Below, piece by piece: positions 42,301 through 51,951 of a DNA stretch of 64,000 bases. Location of the stretch: contig JAFRBA010000174.1 of NCBI GenBank assembly GCA_017405115.1, positions 11,256 to 75,255 of the forward strand, read 5' to 3'. The notes beneath the pieces are model-generated. The model saw only the letters and a program-made list of their open reading frames with translations. It ran no database searches and was not told where the DNA came from. Numbering within the stretch: position 1 is the stretch's first letter; each line of letters begins with the position of its first letter. Position numbers and translations under genes: made by a program. This DNA is from Kiritimatiellia bacterium. GTDB lineage: Bacteria > Verrucomicrobiota > Kiritimatiellia > RFP12 > UBA1067.

Positions 42301-45300
42301 GTGAAGGAGACGACGACGCTCTCGACCGGGTTCGTGACGAGCGCGTCCGGGACGACGCCCTCGAAGCCCGCGACTGCGGGCGCGTCCGTCGGCTTGGCCC
42401 TGAGCGTGACAACGTACGACTTCGCGCCGGCGGACGCCGCGACATCAAAGAGGTGGAGGAAGGTCTCTACCTTCGGATCTGCACCGTCCACGAACGTGCG
42501 GTCCGTGATCCAGGCGTTGCGGACGGGCAGCTCCTCGCCCGCCCTTTCAAGGCCGACGGCCTCGTACTCCTCCGCGCCCGGCAGCGCGACCTTCGCGTAG
42601 AACGGACCGCTCCCCGGGAGATTCGCCGTGACCGTTATCGTGCACGTCGCGCCGCGCGCGGAATCGGCCGTCGACGCCAGCGCGTCGCACCGGACGTCCA
42701 GCACCTCGCCGTCGGCGCGGTAGAGCCTGTCGGGATTGCCGTAGCGCGAGCCGTCGGACGTCAGGAACGCCGGAAGCGCGTCGCCGACGTCTACGCTCCT
42801 GACTAGCGGATGGACGTCGACGGAGCGGATGAGCGACGTATCGACGATTCCCTGCGAGTTGAGGTGCGTCACGGACGCGCGCATGCCCGTGAAATGTCCC
42901 TGCAGCGTCGAGGTGAGCCACCACTGCGCGACGCTGCTCGTCCGCGCCGCGATTGTGCCGAGGCTGACGTCGTTGAGGCCGAGGCCTGCCGTCGCGCCGT
43001 TGAGCGCCGCCGCATCGAGCGAGTAGTCCGAAAGGCGGAAGTCGATCATCAGCCCCTTCTCGTTCTCCACCACCTCCGGCTGGACGCTTTCGATCTTCAC
43101 GTTCTTCGCGTCGCCGTAGCCTTCGTTACGCACGAGCACCGCCAGCTCCGCCGGCATGGAGGCCTCTACGATGTCCTTCGTGAAGGGATTGTCGGCATAG
43201 ACGTCGCGCTGCACGAAGTAGTCGAGATAGAGCTGCGGCGTCGGGTTGACCTCGAGCGTCACGGGGAGAAGCGTGATCGCCGCCTCCTCGCCGGTGAACG
43301 GATCGCGGTAGTGCACCTTTCCGCCGAACTTGTAGGCGACGGGCGTCTCCGGCGCGGCGGCGACCGCGGGGATGAACTGCACGACCGCCGTTCCCTCGCT
43401 CTTCGACGCGACGTCGTTCACGTTCACGACGTTGCTGCCGTTCGCCTCGAGCGCGCCGCCGGACTTCGCGCTGATCTCGAACAGCCCGTTGCAGTTGTCG
43501 CCCGACTCGTTCGTGATCTCCAGCTCCAGCCACACGTCCGTCATGGCCGACGCGTCGTGTCCGTTGTAGAGCGTGAGCGTTCCCTCGAACGCCTCGCGCG
43601 TCATCGTGTACGTCTGCGAGAGCTTGAGCGAAACCTTTGCGCAGACGGCGGACGAGGACTCCGTCGCGTCCAGCGCGTCCGCGAACATGTCGACGAGCAC
43701 GAGAGACGCGAGACGCACGATGTCGACCGTGCCCTGCGCCTTCGCGTAGTCGTTCGCCGCCTTCACGCGCCCGGCAAGCGCGGAAAGGACCTCGATGCGC
43801 ACGGCCCCGGCCGCGCCGAAGCCGTCGGCGTACGGATCCTCCTCCGCCGCGACGCCGTCGAGCGTGTTGTTCCAACGCGACCTGAACGCCGCGATCTCCT
43901 CCGCCGTCACGCCCTGCGGCACGGCGAGCGCGGCGTCCGCGCCGAGCCGTCCGTCCGCGTCCGCCGCCGCTTCGCACGAGGCGAGGAGCTGCGCGAGGTC
44001 GTCGTAGGAGGCGTGGAGCCAGCCGTCCGTGCAGCCGAAGAGCTCCTGGAGGAAGTACGTGTTCGCGCGAAGGACGTCCGTCGCGTAGGCGAACGCGTCT
44101 TCGCGGACGTTTCCGGAGAGCTCGGGGCCGCCCTGCGCCGTCTTTTCGGCGAACGTCTGCGCTCCGCGCCGCGGCGCGGCCGCGCGCAGGAGCGACGAGC
44201 CGGGGACGCCCGATCCGTTCATAATCGACAGGCAGTTCTCCTTCACGCCGCCGAACGCGTCGTCGATCTGCTTGAAGATGTTGAGGTTGTCGATGATCGT
44301 CCCGAGCGGCGTACCGTCGATCGCGTCGGGGAACGCATCCTTGATGCCGGCCGCGCCGCCGATCAGGGCCTTCAGCTTCGCGAGTCCGTCGTTCCCCGCG
44401 GCATAGTACCCCTCGACCGCGCTGTTCGCCGACTGAAGCGCGTTGAGCCCGGAGACGACCTTCGCGGCATTTTCGTTATTGTCCGCGGCAAAGCCCGTGA
44501 GCGCGCCGGAGAGATCCTGCCGCAGCTCGTTCGCGAGGGCGGCCCTGTCCGCGTCGCTCGCCCCCGCGGCGGTCAGGCGGCTGTGGTAGCTGTCCAGCTT
44601 CTGCAGGAACTCGATCACCGGCCCCGCGCCGGGTATGGCCTTGCCGAACATCATCATCTCGAGGTCGACCGCGGCCTTGGCGAGTTCGTCGAGGCAGGGC
44701 GAGAGCTTGTTCGAGACGCCGCCGTTGCAGCCGTCCTGGAAGACCCAGAAGTCGCCGCCGTTCATCCCGGGCGGGATGTTGAGCTTCTGCTCCACGCCGC
44801 GCGAAGGCTCGTTGGAGCCCTCGCCTCCAGCGGTTTTTATGCCCGGCGGCGCGGTGAAGCTCGGACAGTTGTCGCCGTACGTGACCTGCCGTCCGGTCAT
44901 CACGTAGCGATCGACGATGCAGACGTACGAATAGGAGTACATCGCGTAGCCCGTGCAGGGGTTTCCGTCGGACTCGTCGTCGTTGAGCGGACCCGTATGC
45001 GTCGCCGACGTGCCGCTTCCGGCGCGTCCGCCGTGCTGCCGGACCTTCATGCCGGGTCCGCCGTACGCGCCGCCAATGAATTCCGGATACGTGGGCACAT
45101 GTCCGCCGCCGCTTCCGCCGGGCCCGTCGTCGATGATGTCGGATATCTCACGGTGGGGCTTTCCGCCGGACGTCTCGCCCGTATGCCCCGGATCGTCGAG
45201 ATAGTCCTGGTAGTCCTGCTCCGTCGTGTACGGCAGACGGTACAACACGACCGGCACCGCGCGCGCCGCGCCCGCCGCGAGCGAGAAGCTCCCCGCAGGA

Positions 45301-48300
45301 TAGACCCATACGTAGCCGTAGAGCTCGGGCAGATCAAGCGAGACGTTGTCGGCGCGGATGAGTCCGAGGTTCGTGAACACGGCCTTCGTCGCGTAGCTCT
45401 CGCCCGGCTGGAGCTTCGGAATCTTGTCCATGAAGTCCATCTTCACGACTGGCACCGGAACGGACGTCTCGAAATCAAGGACGAGATCGACCTGGTACTG
45501 GTCTTCGATCTCCGTGCGCACGACGGTCCAGTTCGCCGTGATCGCCTGGTACTGCAGGAACGCCGTGACGCGCGCGGTGCGGCCGGGGTTCACCTCGACG
45601 GCGGCGGCGTAGTTGCCGTGCTTCGGCGCGGTGACCACGAGCTGGTAAGTGCCCTCCGGGATTTCGTCCGCGGCGAAGATTCCGTCTGCGCCGCTCTCCC
45701 CTTCCGCGACGACGGCGCCGGTGTAGGGATTCGTGATCTTCACGTGCGCGCCTTCGAGGTGCGGCGCGGATTCGAGGTTGTACGTCGCGTCGTCCACGCA
45801 GTCGATCCTGACTCCGCCCGTCTCCTCGCTCACGGCCATGAACGTCATCGGAATTGAGAGGAAGTTCTGCTCCTCGTCCTCGCCCTTGTTCCGTCCGTTC
45901 ACCACGAGGCGTCCGGAGAAGTTGCGGTTGAGCTCGACGTCCGCGCCGGGCGAGAGCTCTAGCGTGACGGTAACGGACTGGTTGTTCGTGAGCGACGCGG
46001 TCTCGGCCCCGCCGACGACGCGCAGCCAGTCGACGTCCGGCGAGACGACGCGCACGTCCACCGCCTCGCCGTAGCCGAGGTTCGTAAGATCGAACGAAAC
46101 GGTGCGCGTCTTACCCTTCGTCATCGTTGCGGAAATAGACGCGGGGTAGCTCTCGAAGTGCGCCTTCTTCGCCTGCGAGTAGAAATAGACGGGGATCGTC
46201 AGCTCCGCGCCTTCCGCGCTCGAGAGGCGGACCGAGAACTTCTCGTAGTCCCTGCCGGCGGACGCCTTCGCCGCCGTGAACACGCACTGGAGCTCTATGA
46301 ACTCGCCTGCGGCGAGGACGCCGTTGGCAGGAACGCCGATGACCTCGAGCCCGCAGCTCTCCGGCATGTCGACCGCCTCGACCGTTACATCCGTGAGCGC
46401 GACGCCGCACGGGTTCCTGATCCGCGCCGACGCGTTCGTCACGACGTCGCCGAGCGTCAGGTCCTCGACGTACCGCGACGACGGAAGCCCGCCCAGCACG
46501 AAGCCCGCGACGTCGCACGTAGCCTGCACGGCCGCCGCGCCGATCCCCGGATAGCTCGCGCCGACGCCGAAGCGGCCGATCTCGCCGGACATCGGCGTGT
46601 AGCCCACGGCAAACTCTCCGGCGTCGTCCGTCGTCGCCGTGAGCGTGCGCCGCATCCCGCCCGAGACGAGGTAGACCTCGACCTCGACGTTCGCCGCGCG
46701 CGTGACGCCGTCCGGCTTCACCGCGACGCCCGTGACCGTGATCTTCTCGCCCGTGCCGTAGACCGCCTTGTCGCACGCGACGCCTTCCGTCACGTACGCG
46801 GGGCTCACCGTCACCGCGTCGCTCCACGCCGCGTTGTTCGCGGCGTCCAGCTCGACGATCGTCCCGTCCGGATCGGCGACGACGGCGATTCTTCCGTTCC
46901 CCGCCGTTTCCGGCGCGGGCACCTCGCAGACAACGTGCAGCGGCGCGTTCGTCGCGACCCCCTCTTCCGTGACGCCGGAGAGGACAAGATCCTTCGCGGC
47001 GTAGCGCCACGTGTTCGTGCCGTCCACCCAGTAGACCGCATACGGCACGCCGCCGACGCGGTTCCTGAAGCCGACGTTCGCAAGGTCGAACTCGACCTCG
47101 ATCGTCTCACCGGCGATGACGATCGTCTCGGAGGGGCGGACGTTGCGCACGGCGAAGTCGGGCAGGTTCTGGTCCGTGACAAGCACCCACGTCGAGCCCG
47201 GCGCGAAGCCCTGCGCTTCGGCGTAGACCGAGACGACCTTCGAGCCGTCCTCCTCGCCGTCGTCAAGCGTCTGTATCGTTGCCGTCGCGGAATTCGCGCC
47301 GGCGGGAATCGTCACCGTCGCGGGTAGCGAGATCTCCGACGCGCCGTCGTGCGTGAGCGTCACCACGACATCCTGGGCGACGCTTGCGGAATTGGCGCGG
47401 ACCGTCAGGACGCCCGCCTCCGCGAGCCCCTCGCGCATAGTGGTCGGCTCCGCCGTCACGAAGAGCGCAGGGCCGTCGTTGTCCGCGATCTCCAACTCCG
47501 CCTCGAGCGCGCCGCCGGACTCCTGCGGACGCCACGAGCAGCCGCACGAGTCAATGCGGATAGCCGCCGAAATGGTCACGACCCTTCCGCCGCCCGGCTC
47601 CATCTCCGCATTGTCGACGACGCCAATCGCGAAGCGGACGGACCGCGTGTTCGCCGGGATCGTCACGGAGGACGGCATGATGAGCGCGCCTTCCTCGCTC
47701 GCCGTCAGGAACACCGTAATCGCCTTCTTGAGTTTCTCCGCGTCGTCGTCCGTCCGCGCGAGAACGGCATACACCGCGTTCAGCCCCGCGCCCTCCGAAA
47801 CCGCCTCCGGAGAGAGCGTGAGCGAGACGCCCGGAATGTCGTCGTCCTCCAGTGTGAAGTCGTACTGCGCGCTCGCGTAGCCGCTTGCGGACGCGCGAAG
47901 GCTCAGCGCCGCCGCAAGCTCGCTCGACGTGTCGTTCACCGACGCGAGCGTGAACTCGGCGTACTCCTCGCCCGCCGCGAGCGTGACCGACGACGGATAC
48001 GAGAACTGCGACGAGTTGACTCCGCCCAGGTAGACCGTGAGCTCCTTGCCGGAAACTGCCGCCGGACGCCGCACGCAGATCGTGAGGTTCGTCCCCTCGG
48101 TGAACGTGTTCGTCGTGACGCCGACGACTTCGATCGTCAGCTGCGGTACCTCGTCGTCGACAATCGTCAGCTCCTTCTCGACGGGACTGAAGCCGTCCGC
48201 ACTCGCCGTGATTGCAACGACCCGGTCGCCGTCGACTTCCGAGTTGTCCGCGACCTTGACGTAGAATCCAGCCGTCGCACTGCCTGCGGTAAGAGTCACC

Positions 48301-51300
48301 GTCTGCGGCATGTTCGTGACCTGCGCCGCCGCGTCGCCCGTTGCCGAGAGCGCAACCGAGAGCGCCGCGCCGTTGCCGCCGCTCCGCTTCACCTGTCCCC
48401 AGATCGAGCCGCCCTCGCGGACGCTGTCGCCGAGCGAGATCGTGAGCTTTCCGTTGATTGTCGCCTCGTCGCTCTGCCCCTCGTGGCTGCACTCGTCCTT
48501 CTGGATGACGTCGCGGTCCGTGTCGAGCCGGACGAGCGCGCGGACCGCGCCCGAGAGCTCGATCGTGTCCGGAACCACGATCGCGAACGTGCGCTCGGCC
48601 GCGGCGTTCGTAGAAAGCCCTTCCGTGGTCCGCCAGCTCCGGAGCCTGACGCACCCCGCCTCGTTCGTGAGCCAAAGCTGCTCCGTCCAGGGCGCGAGCG
48701 CCGCGCCGTCGCCGCGGTTGGTGACCACGTAGGCGAACTCGACCTCCGCGCCAGGGCTCAGCGTCGCGGGCAGTTCGATCGCCTCGACAGCGAGGTCGGG
48801 GAGGTTCACCTCCGTAAGTCCTTCCACCTCGTGGATACCGATGTCGGGACAGATGCCGCGCGCGTTCGGAACGCCGACGGCGACGACGTTCGTCGAGGCC
48901 ATGCGCACGGAGCCAAAGTAGTCCGTCTCCGGCGCCCATTCGCCGCTTCCCGCGTCCACCGCCGGCGAATCGGCGGCGACCTGGTAGAACGTGTTCTCGA
49001 GGAACTTCGGATTGCCGGCGATGTTGTGTTCGCGGTAGTCCGCCGCCGTGAAGCGGCACTCGGCGTCGAAGAGGCTGTACTTGAAGTTTCCGCGCGACCC
49101 CACGTCCGGGCAGTTGGCGACGATGGTGTTGTAGGCCAGCGCCGAGAAGTTGTCCATCGCTGTCCCGCAGTCGTCGACGACGCAGTTGTAGAGCCTGATC
49201 TCGGTGGTCCAGTTCGCGGACGAGACGCCCTTCTCGCTCGTCCTCAAAACGCTGTTCGTCGCGTAGACGTAGGCACCGCAGATCGCTCCGTTCTCGGAGT
49301 TCTGCACCGTCACGCGGTCAAGGTATATCCGCGCGCCGTAGCCGTAGACGGAGCCCGTGCCGGACTTTCCGCCGCCGTATTCGACCGTCGCGCACCGGAG
49401 GCTGATCCGTCCGTTGTCGCCGCCGATGAACTCCCAGTCACCGGCCGACTTCGCCGCGGCGGCGGACGTGAAGAGAACGGGATTGTCGGGCGTTCCCGCC
49501 GCCTCGATCGTGCCGCCGTTCTCGACCATGAGCGACGCGCCTTCGGCGAAGCGCACCTCCGCGCCCGGCTCGATTGTGAGGACGGTCGAGGAACCGCGCA
49601 CCTTCAACGGCGCCAAAATCTGGTACGGAACGCCCGCGCGCCAGGTGACGGACGCGTTGATCGCGCCGGACTGTCCGACCGTTCCGTCGTCCATCAGCGT
49701 CACGACGCTCCAGCTGTTCCACGGATACTGCGTGGCGTCGTATCCCGTCGCGCCCTCGTGGATGTAGAACACCGCGTCCGAGGGGATGTACTCGAAGGCC
49801 TGGCTTCCGATTGCCGGGGCCGCATCCGCCTCGAACACGACGCTCTTCAGCGCATAGCACCGGTAGAACGCATAGCGGCCGATGTTCGTCACGGTCGAGG
49901 GGATGACGATCGAAAGGAGGCTGGCGTCGTCGCCAAACGCCCACTCGCCGAGGTCCCCGAGCTTCCCGTCGTCGGCCAGCTCGACCGCGCGCAGGCTGGC
50001 GCATCCGCTGAACGCCTCGGCTTCAAGCGCGCGCACGCCGGAGACCGTCACGTTCTGGACGGCCTTGCTGTTGAAGCCCCGCACACGCGTGTTCCCGTTG
50101 CCGAGGATGGCGAGCGACACCCAGTTCGTCTGGCCGCCGAACACTCCGCCGTTGATCGTCCCGTCGTTGCCGTGCCAGACCACATCGCGGATCGAATTGC
50201 AGGTTCCGAACGCCCCGTCGCCGATGCTCGTCACGCTTGCCGGAATCTCGACCCGCAGAAGACTATGGCAGGCGTCGAACACATTTGCCGCAATCGTCCT
50301 GACGGACGTCCCGATCGTCGCGTTCGTCAGTGCATAGCACCGGTAGAACGCATAGCGGCCGATGTTCGTCACGCTGTTGGGGATGTCGACCGAAAGGAGA
50401 CTGGCATCGTTGCCAAACGCCCACTCGCCGAGGTTCTCAAGCATCCCGTCGTCGGCCAGCTCGACCGCGCGCAGGCTGGTGCAGCCGCTGAACGCCTCGG
50501 CTTCAAGTGCGCGCACGCCGGAGACCGTCACGTTCTGGACGGCCTTGCTGTTGAAGCCCCGCACACGCGTGTTCCCGTTGCCGAGGATGGCGAGCGACAC
50601 CCAGTTCGTCTGGCCGCCGAACACTCCGCCGTTGATTGTCCCGTCGTTGCCGTGCCAGACCACCTCGCTGATCGACTCGCAGTTTCCGAACGCCCCGTCG
50701 CCTATGCTCGTCACGCTTGCCGGAATCTCGACCCGCAGAAGGCTGCGGCAGTTGCCGAACACATTTGCAGCAATCGTCCTGACGGACGTCCCGATCGTCG
50801 CGTTCGTCAGCGCATAGCACCGGTAGAACGCATATTGGCCGATGTTTGTCACGCTGTTGGGGATGTCGACCGAAAGGAGACTGGCGTCGTCGCCAAACGC
50901 CCACTCGCCGAGGTTCTCGAGCCGCCCGTCGTCGGCCAGCTCGACCGTGCGCAGGCTGGCGCATCCGCTGAACGCGGAGCCGGCAATTTCGCGCACGCCG
51001 GAGACCGTCACATTCTGCACGGCCTTGCCGTTGAAGCCCGAAACCCTTGTGTTCCCATTGCCGTGTATGACCAGCGACGTCAGGCTCGTCTGCTCGCCGA
51101 GCATTCCGCCGTTGACGGCTTCCACGCCTGGGCCAACTGTCAGGCTCGTAATTGCCCGACAGTTGTAGAATGCGCTGTTCTCGATGTTTGTGACGCTGTC
51201 GGGGATGACGACGCTCGTGAGGTTAGTGCAGCCGTAGAACGCATTCGCCTTGACCACCTTCACGCGCGAAGCCGCACCGAAGCACGGGATCTCGGAAAAC

Positions 51301-51941
51301 GCGCAGTCCTGGAATGCATAGCTGCCGATCTCCTCCAGCAAGTCGTCCTCGAACACGATGTCCTCGAGATTTGGATAGTTTTTGAAACAGTAGCTTCCGA
51401 GGCTCTTGACTCCGCTGATCCTGACGTGGCGCGGGTGCTGGAGATAACCGTCATATGAACGGCCAAGCCGAGTCCGCCCGTTGCCGGCGATGACGAGCGT
51501 GTCGAAATCAGCCGACTGTTCCGGGAACATGCCGAGGTCGATCACGTCCGCCTGCGCGAGGATGACCGCGTTCGTGATCCCCTCGCAGGAATGGAACACG
51601 TTGTCGGCGAGGTTCGTGACGCTCTCGGGAATGAGGACGTCGACGAGTCCGTTGCAGGTGTCGAAGGCGCGGCTGCCGATGCGGCGAACGGAATCCGGTA
51701 TCTGGACCGTCTTGAACCACGACTTCCCGCTGAGCGCGTTCGACCCGATGGCCGTCACGGTGTAGTTCGTCCCCGCCGCCGTCACAGTTGACGGCAGCAC
51801 AAGATCTTCCGGCCCGGTGCCGGAGTACCCCGTCAATGTGGCCTCGCCGTTAGCGACGGTGAAGATCCAGTTTCCATCGTTCAGGTCCGCCCGCAACGCG
51901 AGGCAGGCTGCGATTGAAGCAAATGCAACTGCTGTTTTCAT
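38190..51941 (-). CDS. 4583-residue secreted surface protein (BspA-LRR, beta-helix, CARDB, Calx-beta, SbsA-Ig, InlB repeats)
   Basis: A signal peptide (1-18) is followed, in order, by BspA-type LRR_5 repeats (about 30-745), a beta-helix/choice-of-anchor block (760-1000), CARDB (about 1045-1150), four Calx-beta domains (about 1165-1585), a second CARDB (about 1590-1715), Big_1-like and carboxypeptidase-regulatory-like domains (to about 2115), a helical region (about 2390-2770), a CARDB-like domain, five SbsA-type Ig domains (about 3180-3760), a beta-propeller-like block (3875-4100), two InlB_B repeats, an Ig domain and a C-terminal module shared with the 702-residue protein. The start at 51941 lies 10 nt after an extended -10; the upstream frame runs into repeat DNA. 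No frame break in 13.75 kb. Probably an adhesin or scaffold outside the cell. Confidence 0.88.
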   Translation of the reverse strand: MKTAVAFASIAACLALRADLNDGNWIFTVANGEATLTGYSGTGPEDLVLPSTVTAAGTNYTVTAIGSNALSGKSWFKTVQIPDSVRRIGSRAFDTCNGLVDVLIPESVTNLADNVFHSCEGITNAVILAQADVIDLGMFPEQSADFDTLVIAGNGRTRLGRSYDGYLQHPRHVRISGVKSLGSYCFKNYPNLEDIVFEDDLLEEIGSYAFQDCAFSEIPCFGAASRVKVVKANAFYGCTNLTSVVIPDSVTNIENSAFYNCRAITSLTVGPGVEAVNGGMLGEQTSLTSLVIHGNGNTRVSGFNGKAVQNVTVSGVREIAGSAFSGCASLRTVELADDGRLENLGEWAFGDDASLLSVDIPNSVTNIGQYAFYRCYALTNATIGTSVRTIAANVFGNCRSLLRVEIPASVTSIGDGAFGNCESISEVVWHGNDGTINGGVFGGQTNWVSLAILGNGNTRVRGFNSKAVQNVTVSGVRALEAEAFSGCTSLRAVELADDGMLENLGEWAFGNDASLLSVDIPNSVTNIGRYAFYRCYALTNATIGTSVRTIAANVFDACHSLLRVEIPASVTSIGDGAFGTCNSIRDVVWHGNDGTINGGVFGGQTNWVSLAILGNGNTRVRGFNSKAVQNVTVSGVRALEAEAFSGCASLRAVELADDGKLGDLGEWAFGDDASLLSIVIPSTVTNIGRYAFYRCYALKSVVFEADAAPAIGSQAFEYIPSDAVFYIHEGATGYDATQYPWNSWSVVTLMDDGTVGQSGAINASVTWRAGVPYQILAPLKVRGSSTVLTIEPGAEVRFAEGASLMVENGGTIEAAGTPDNPVLFTSAAAAKSAGDWEFIGGDNGRISLRCATVEYGGGKSGTGSVYGYGARIYLDRVTVQNSENGAICGAYVYATNSVLRTSEKGVSSANWTTEIRLYNCVVDDCGTAMDNFSALAYNTIVANCPDVGSRGNFKYSLFDAECRFTAADYREHNIAGNPKFLENTFYQVAADSPAVDAGSGEWAPETDYFGSVRMASTNVVAVGVPNARGICPDIGIHEVEGLTEVNLPDLAVEAIELPATLSPGAEVEFAYVVTNRGDGAALAPWTEQLWLTNEAGCVRLRSWRTTEGLSTNAAAERTFAIVVPDTIELSGAVRALVRLDTDRDVIQKDECSHEGQSDEATINGKLTISLGDSVREGGSIWGQVKRSGGNGAALSVALSATGDAAAQVTNMPQTVTLTAGSATAGFYVKVADNSEVDGDRVVAITASADGFSPVEKELTIVDDEVPQLTIEVVGVTTNTFTEGTNLTICVRRPAAVSGKELTVYLGGVNSSQFSYPSSVTLAAGEEYAEFTLASVNDTSSELAAALSLRASASGYASAQYDFTLEDDDIPGVSLTLSPEAVSEGAGLNAVYAVLARTDDDAEKLKKAITVFLTASEEGALIMPSSVTIPANTRSVRFAIGVVDNAEMEPGGGRVVTISAAIRIDSCGCSWRPQESGGALEAELEIADNDGPALFVTAEPTTMREGLAEAGVLTVRANSASVAQDVVVTLTHDGASEISLPATVTIPAGANSATATIQTLDDGEEDGSKVVSVYAEAQGFAPGSTWVLVTDQNLPDFAVRNVRPSETIVIAGETIEVEFDLANVGFRNRVGGVPYAVYWVDGTNTWRYAAKDLVLSGVTEEGVATNAPLHVVCEVPAPETAGNGRIAVVADPDGTIVELDAANNAAWSDAVTVSPAYVTEGVACDKAVYGTGEKITVTGVAVKPDGVTRAANVEVEVYLVSGGMRRTLTATTDDAGEFAVGYTPMSGEIGRFGVGASYPGIGAAAVQATCDVAGFVLGGLPSSRYVEDLTLGDVVTNASARIRNPCGVALTDVTVEAVDMPESCGLEVIGVPANGVLAAGEFIELQCVFTAAKASAGRDYEKFSVRLSSAEGAELTIPVYFYSQAKKAHFESYPASISATMTKGKTRTVSFDLTNLGYGEAVDVRVVSPDVDWLRVVGGAETASLTNNQSVTVTLELSPGADVELNRNFSGRLVVNGRNKGEDEEQNFLSIPMTFMAVSEETGGVRIDCVDDATYNLESAPHLEGAHVKITNPYTGAVVAEGESGADGIFAADEIPEGTYQLVVTAPKHGNYAAAVEVNPGRTARVTAFLQYQAITANWTVVRTEIEDQYQVDLVLDFETSVPVPVVKMDFMDKIPKLQPGESYATKAVFTNLGLIRADNVSLDLPELYGYVWVYPAGSFSLAAGAARAVPVVLYRLPYTTEQDYQDYLDDPGHTGETSGGKPHREISDIIDDGPGGSGGGHVPTYPEFIGGAYGGPGMKVRQHGGRAGSGTSATHTGPLNDDESDGNPCTGYAMYSYSYVCIVDRYVMTGRQVTYGDNCPSFTAPPGIKTAGGEGSNEPSRGVEQKLNIPPGMNGGDFWVFQDGCNGGVSNKLSPCLDELAKAAVDLEMMMFGKAIPGAGPVIEFLQKLDSYHSRLTAAGASDADRAALANELRQDLSGALTGFAADNNENAAKVVSGLNALQSANSAVEGYYAAGNDGLAKLKALIGGAAGIKDAFPDAIDGTPLGTIIDNLNIFKQIDDAFGGVKENCLSIMNGSGVPGSSLLRAAAPRRGAQTFAEKTAQGGPELSGNVREDAFAYATDVLRANTYFLQELFGCTDGWLHASYDDLAQLLASCEAAADADGRLGADAALAVPQGVTAEEIAAFRSRWNNTLDGVAAEEDPYADGFGAAGAVRIEVLSALAGRVKAANDYAKAQGTVDIVRLASLVLVDMFADALDATESSSAVCAKVSLKLSQTYTMTREAFEGTLTLYNGHDASAMTDVWLELEITNESGDNCNGLFEISAKSGGALEANGSNVVNVNDVASKSEGTAVVQFIPAVAAAPETPVAYKFGGKVHYRDPFTGEEAAITLLPVTLEVNPTPQLYLDYFVQRDVYADNPFTKDIVEASMPAELAVLVRNEGYGDAKNVKIESVQPEVVENEKGLMIDFRLSDYSLDAAALNGATAGLGLNDVSLGTIAARTSSVAQWWLTSTLQGHFTGMRASVTHLNSQGIVDTSLIRSVDVHPLVRSVDVGDALPAFLTSDGSRYGNPDRLYRADGEVLDVRCDALASTADSARGATCTITVTANLPGSGPFYAKVALPGAEEYEAVGLERAGEELPVRNAWITDRTFVDGADPKVETFLHLFDVAASAGAKSYVVTLRAKPTDAPAVAGFEGVVPDALVTNPVESVVVSFTKAIDASTFTADDVAVWWQGALTNGVVASITPADDSGARYEIALNGGFAASEGRFIVQAFSSGVTSLSGTLGRSEGRQIGWTYYVVDKPAVVSIKGWLDGSTVNSVANVTVQFASAIDPESFTYTAIKVDGVAVGDEVVVTALNKANTSFKITGLDQVISSRRGPNDHTIEIDAALIRNAEGVAGAAKFTSTVTIDADAPTAALSDDGEVFGSRRWTLTFSKPVVASTVSAAALSLTRDGAAVTVPASAKLTQVSDTVWTVSGLDSALSEDGAYALSFDAARVRDLSGNAGAGDAATSAWSYSSEPPAAIADLAFSPDWGTNATDGVTWQRGVTVTGSIPSGAYSVQILARDAAGGESVLVETFYPTGEASFAKQATLPIGRGTLVVRCANTSGKSSDSEKEFFVDAIPLSFEFVGFPEDGDGKLTDDVALVFSEPVTNVTAECFSIRRGARGVVDIPAGALTVAPDASNVVWTVSGVDELTSSGGVYTLTFDVSRVEKLSSGLRGEADEESDSVCWSYPPDTTPPELLSILFDGAEMYGPGGETSVASNGAAQVKFVFSEPVNFGSLKASGWLDRAIRVQVLDGSGAVTGEVDVVSSQFRWSSDENAIVWTRGESALPASRLRFLVDAGLVTDLAGNPLRGNSEIDSFVRFSQPEALFAADGDYAAPANIGGRLVVGVKKNGVGEAYFYDFEGEKGERVVDGVAASFCLGVSVAKVGDDVYHGTYDGRIYKNGALLDGVNVGRARAVLSVWDGALVVGGDDGRLLRLDGTSLKNLSGEDLVVDSASPARSAAAFSADWTYEGRPVMVAGRGKGGLALYVGDGAGSWDEVRTLSLADAANTNLYERSRPVAIDVDSDGLDDLVTGYADGSLDVRYASVNKAFAYEFEALVQPSELTTYAVTYKPGANGTGSEQAATKTGDVALELAGAVFTRDGYVQTGWATSDGGAKAYDLGASYTANADLTLYPFWTAVNYKLTLTQNSTTRGTVSGGGTYKIGATATLKVAAKSGYAFAGWFTDKACTKPLNPKGYDNRSPAVKIAMPAKDTTVYAKFVSKGDDKAALKFTSATKKLATTPAKATAGSKFSLKIGASSLSLPTFSATGLPKGLSINKATGEISGVGTVPGAYTAKVTITSAAGNKITQNVKITVSAPSWAKGTFYGTAKPGKKGDPMAYLQFTVGTTGKVSGKVTYKGKAYSFKSTLSSCTASKATFTPKVKIGKATFKPGTVTIRETENVGGWLVEAANKKGTFTGQKKANLVKKGKALAKLVGKSFTFTKKTKNSGLKKSGDKLKVMLADGDKVTASGTVNGKKLAALSAPLIVSEVSALDGMTTYTLYADILDAKTKYYKTVVFTVKVPVVLNPVPKVSAAFAK
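49851..51043 (-). repeat. 480-bp tandem repeats encoding LRR_5 blocks
   Basis: The same sequence recurs with a period of exactly 480 bp (160 codons): GCATAGCACCGGTAGAACGC begins at about 49852, 50332 and 50812, and GCGCAGGCTGG recurs at 49988, 50468 and 50948. Copies 1 and 2 are almost identical, copy 3 is partial and more diverged. This is recent in-frame amplification of LRR units. Confidence 0.9.
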
Positions 51942-51951
51942 AGGCAAGGAT

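Noticed and set aside
49851..51043. Regular repeats that might be read as a CRISPR-like array
   Set aside because: The period is 480 bp and the repeats are in-frame LRR codons without unique spacers.
47349..51458. Long plus-strand open frame of 1369 codons, with another of 1015 codons at 42810-45857
   Set aside because: Both lie opposite the giant surface-protein gene. Composition is arginine/valine-rich without domains, as expected of antisense frames in high-GC coding DNA.
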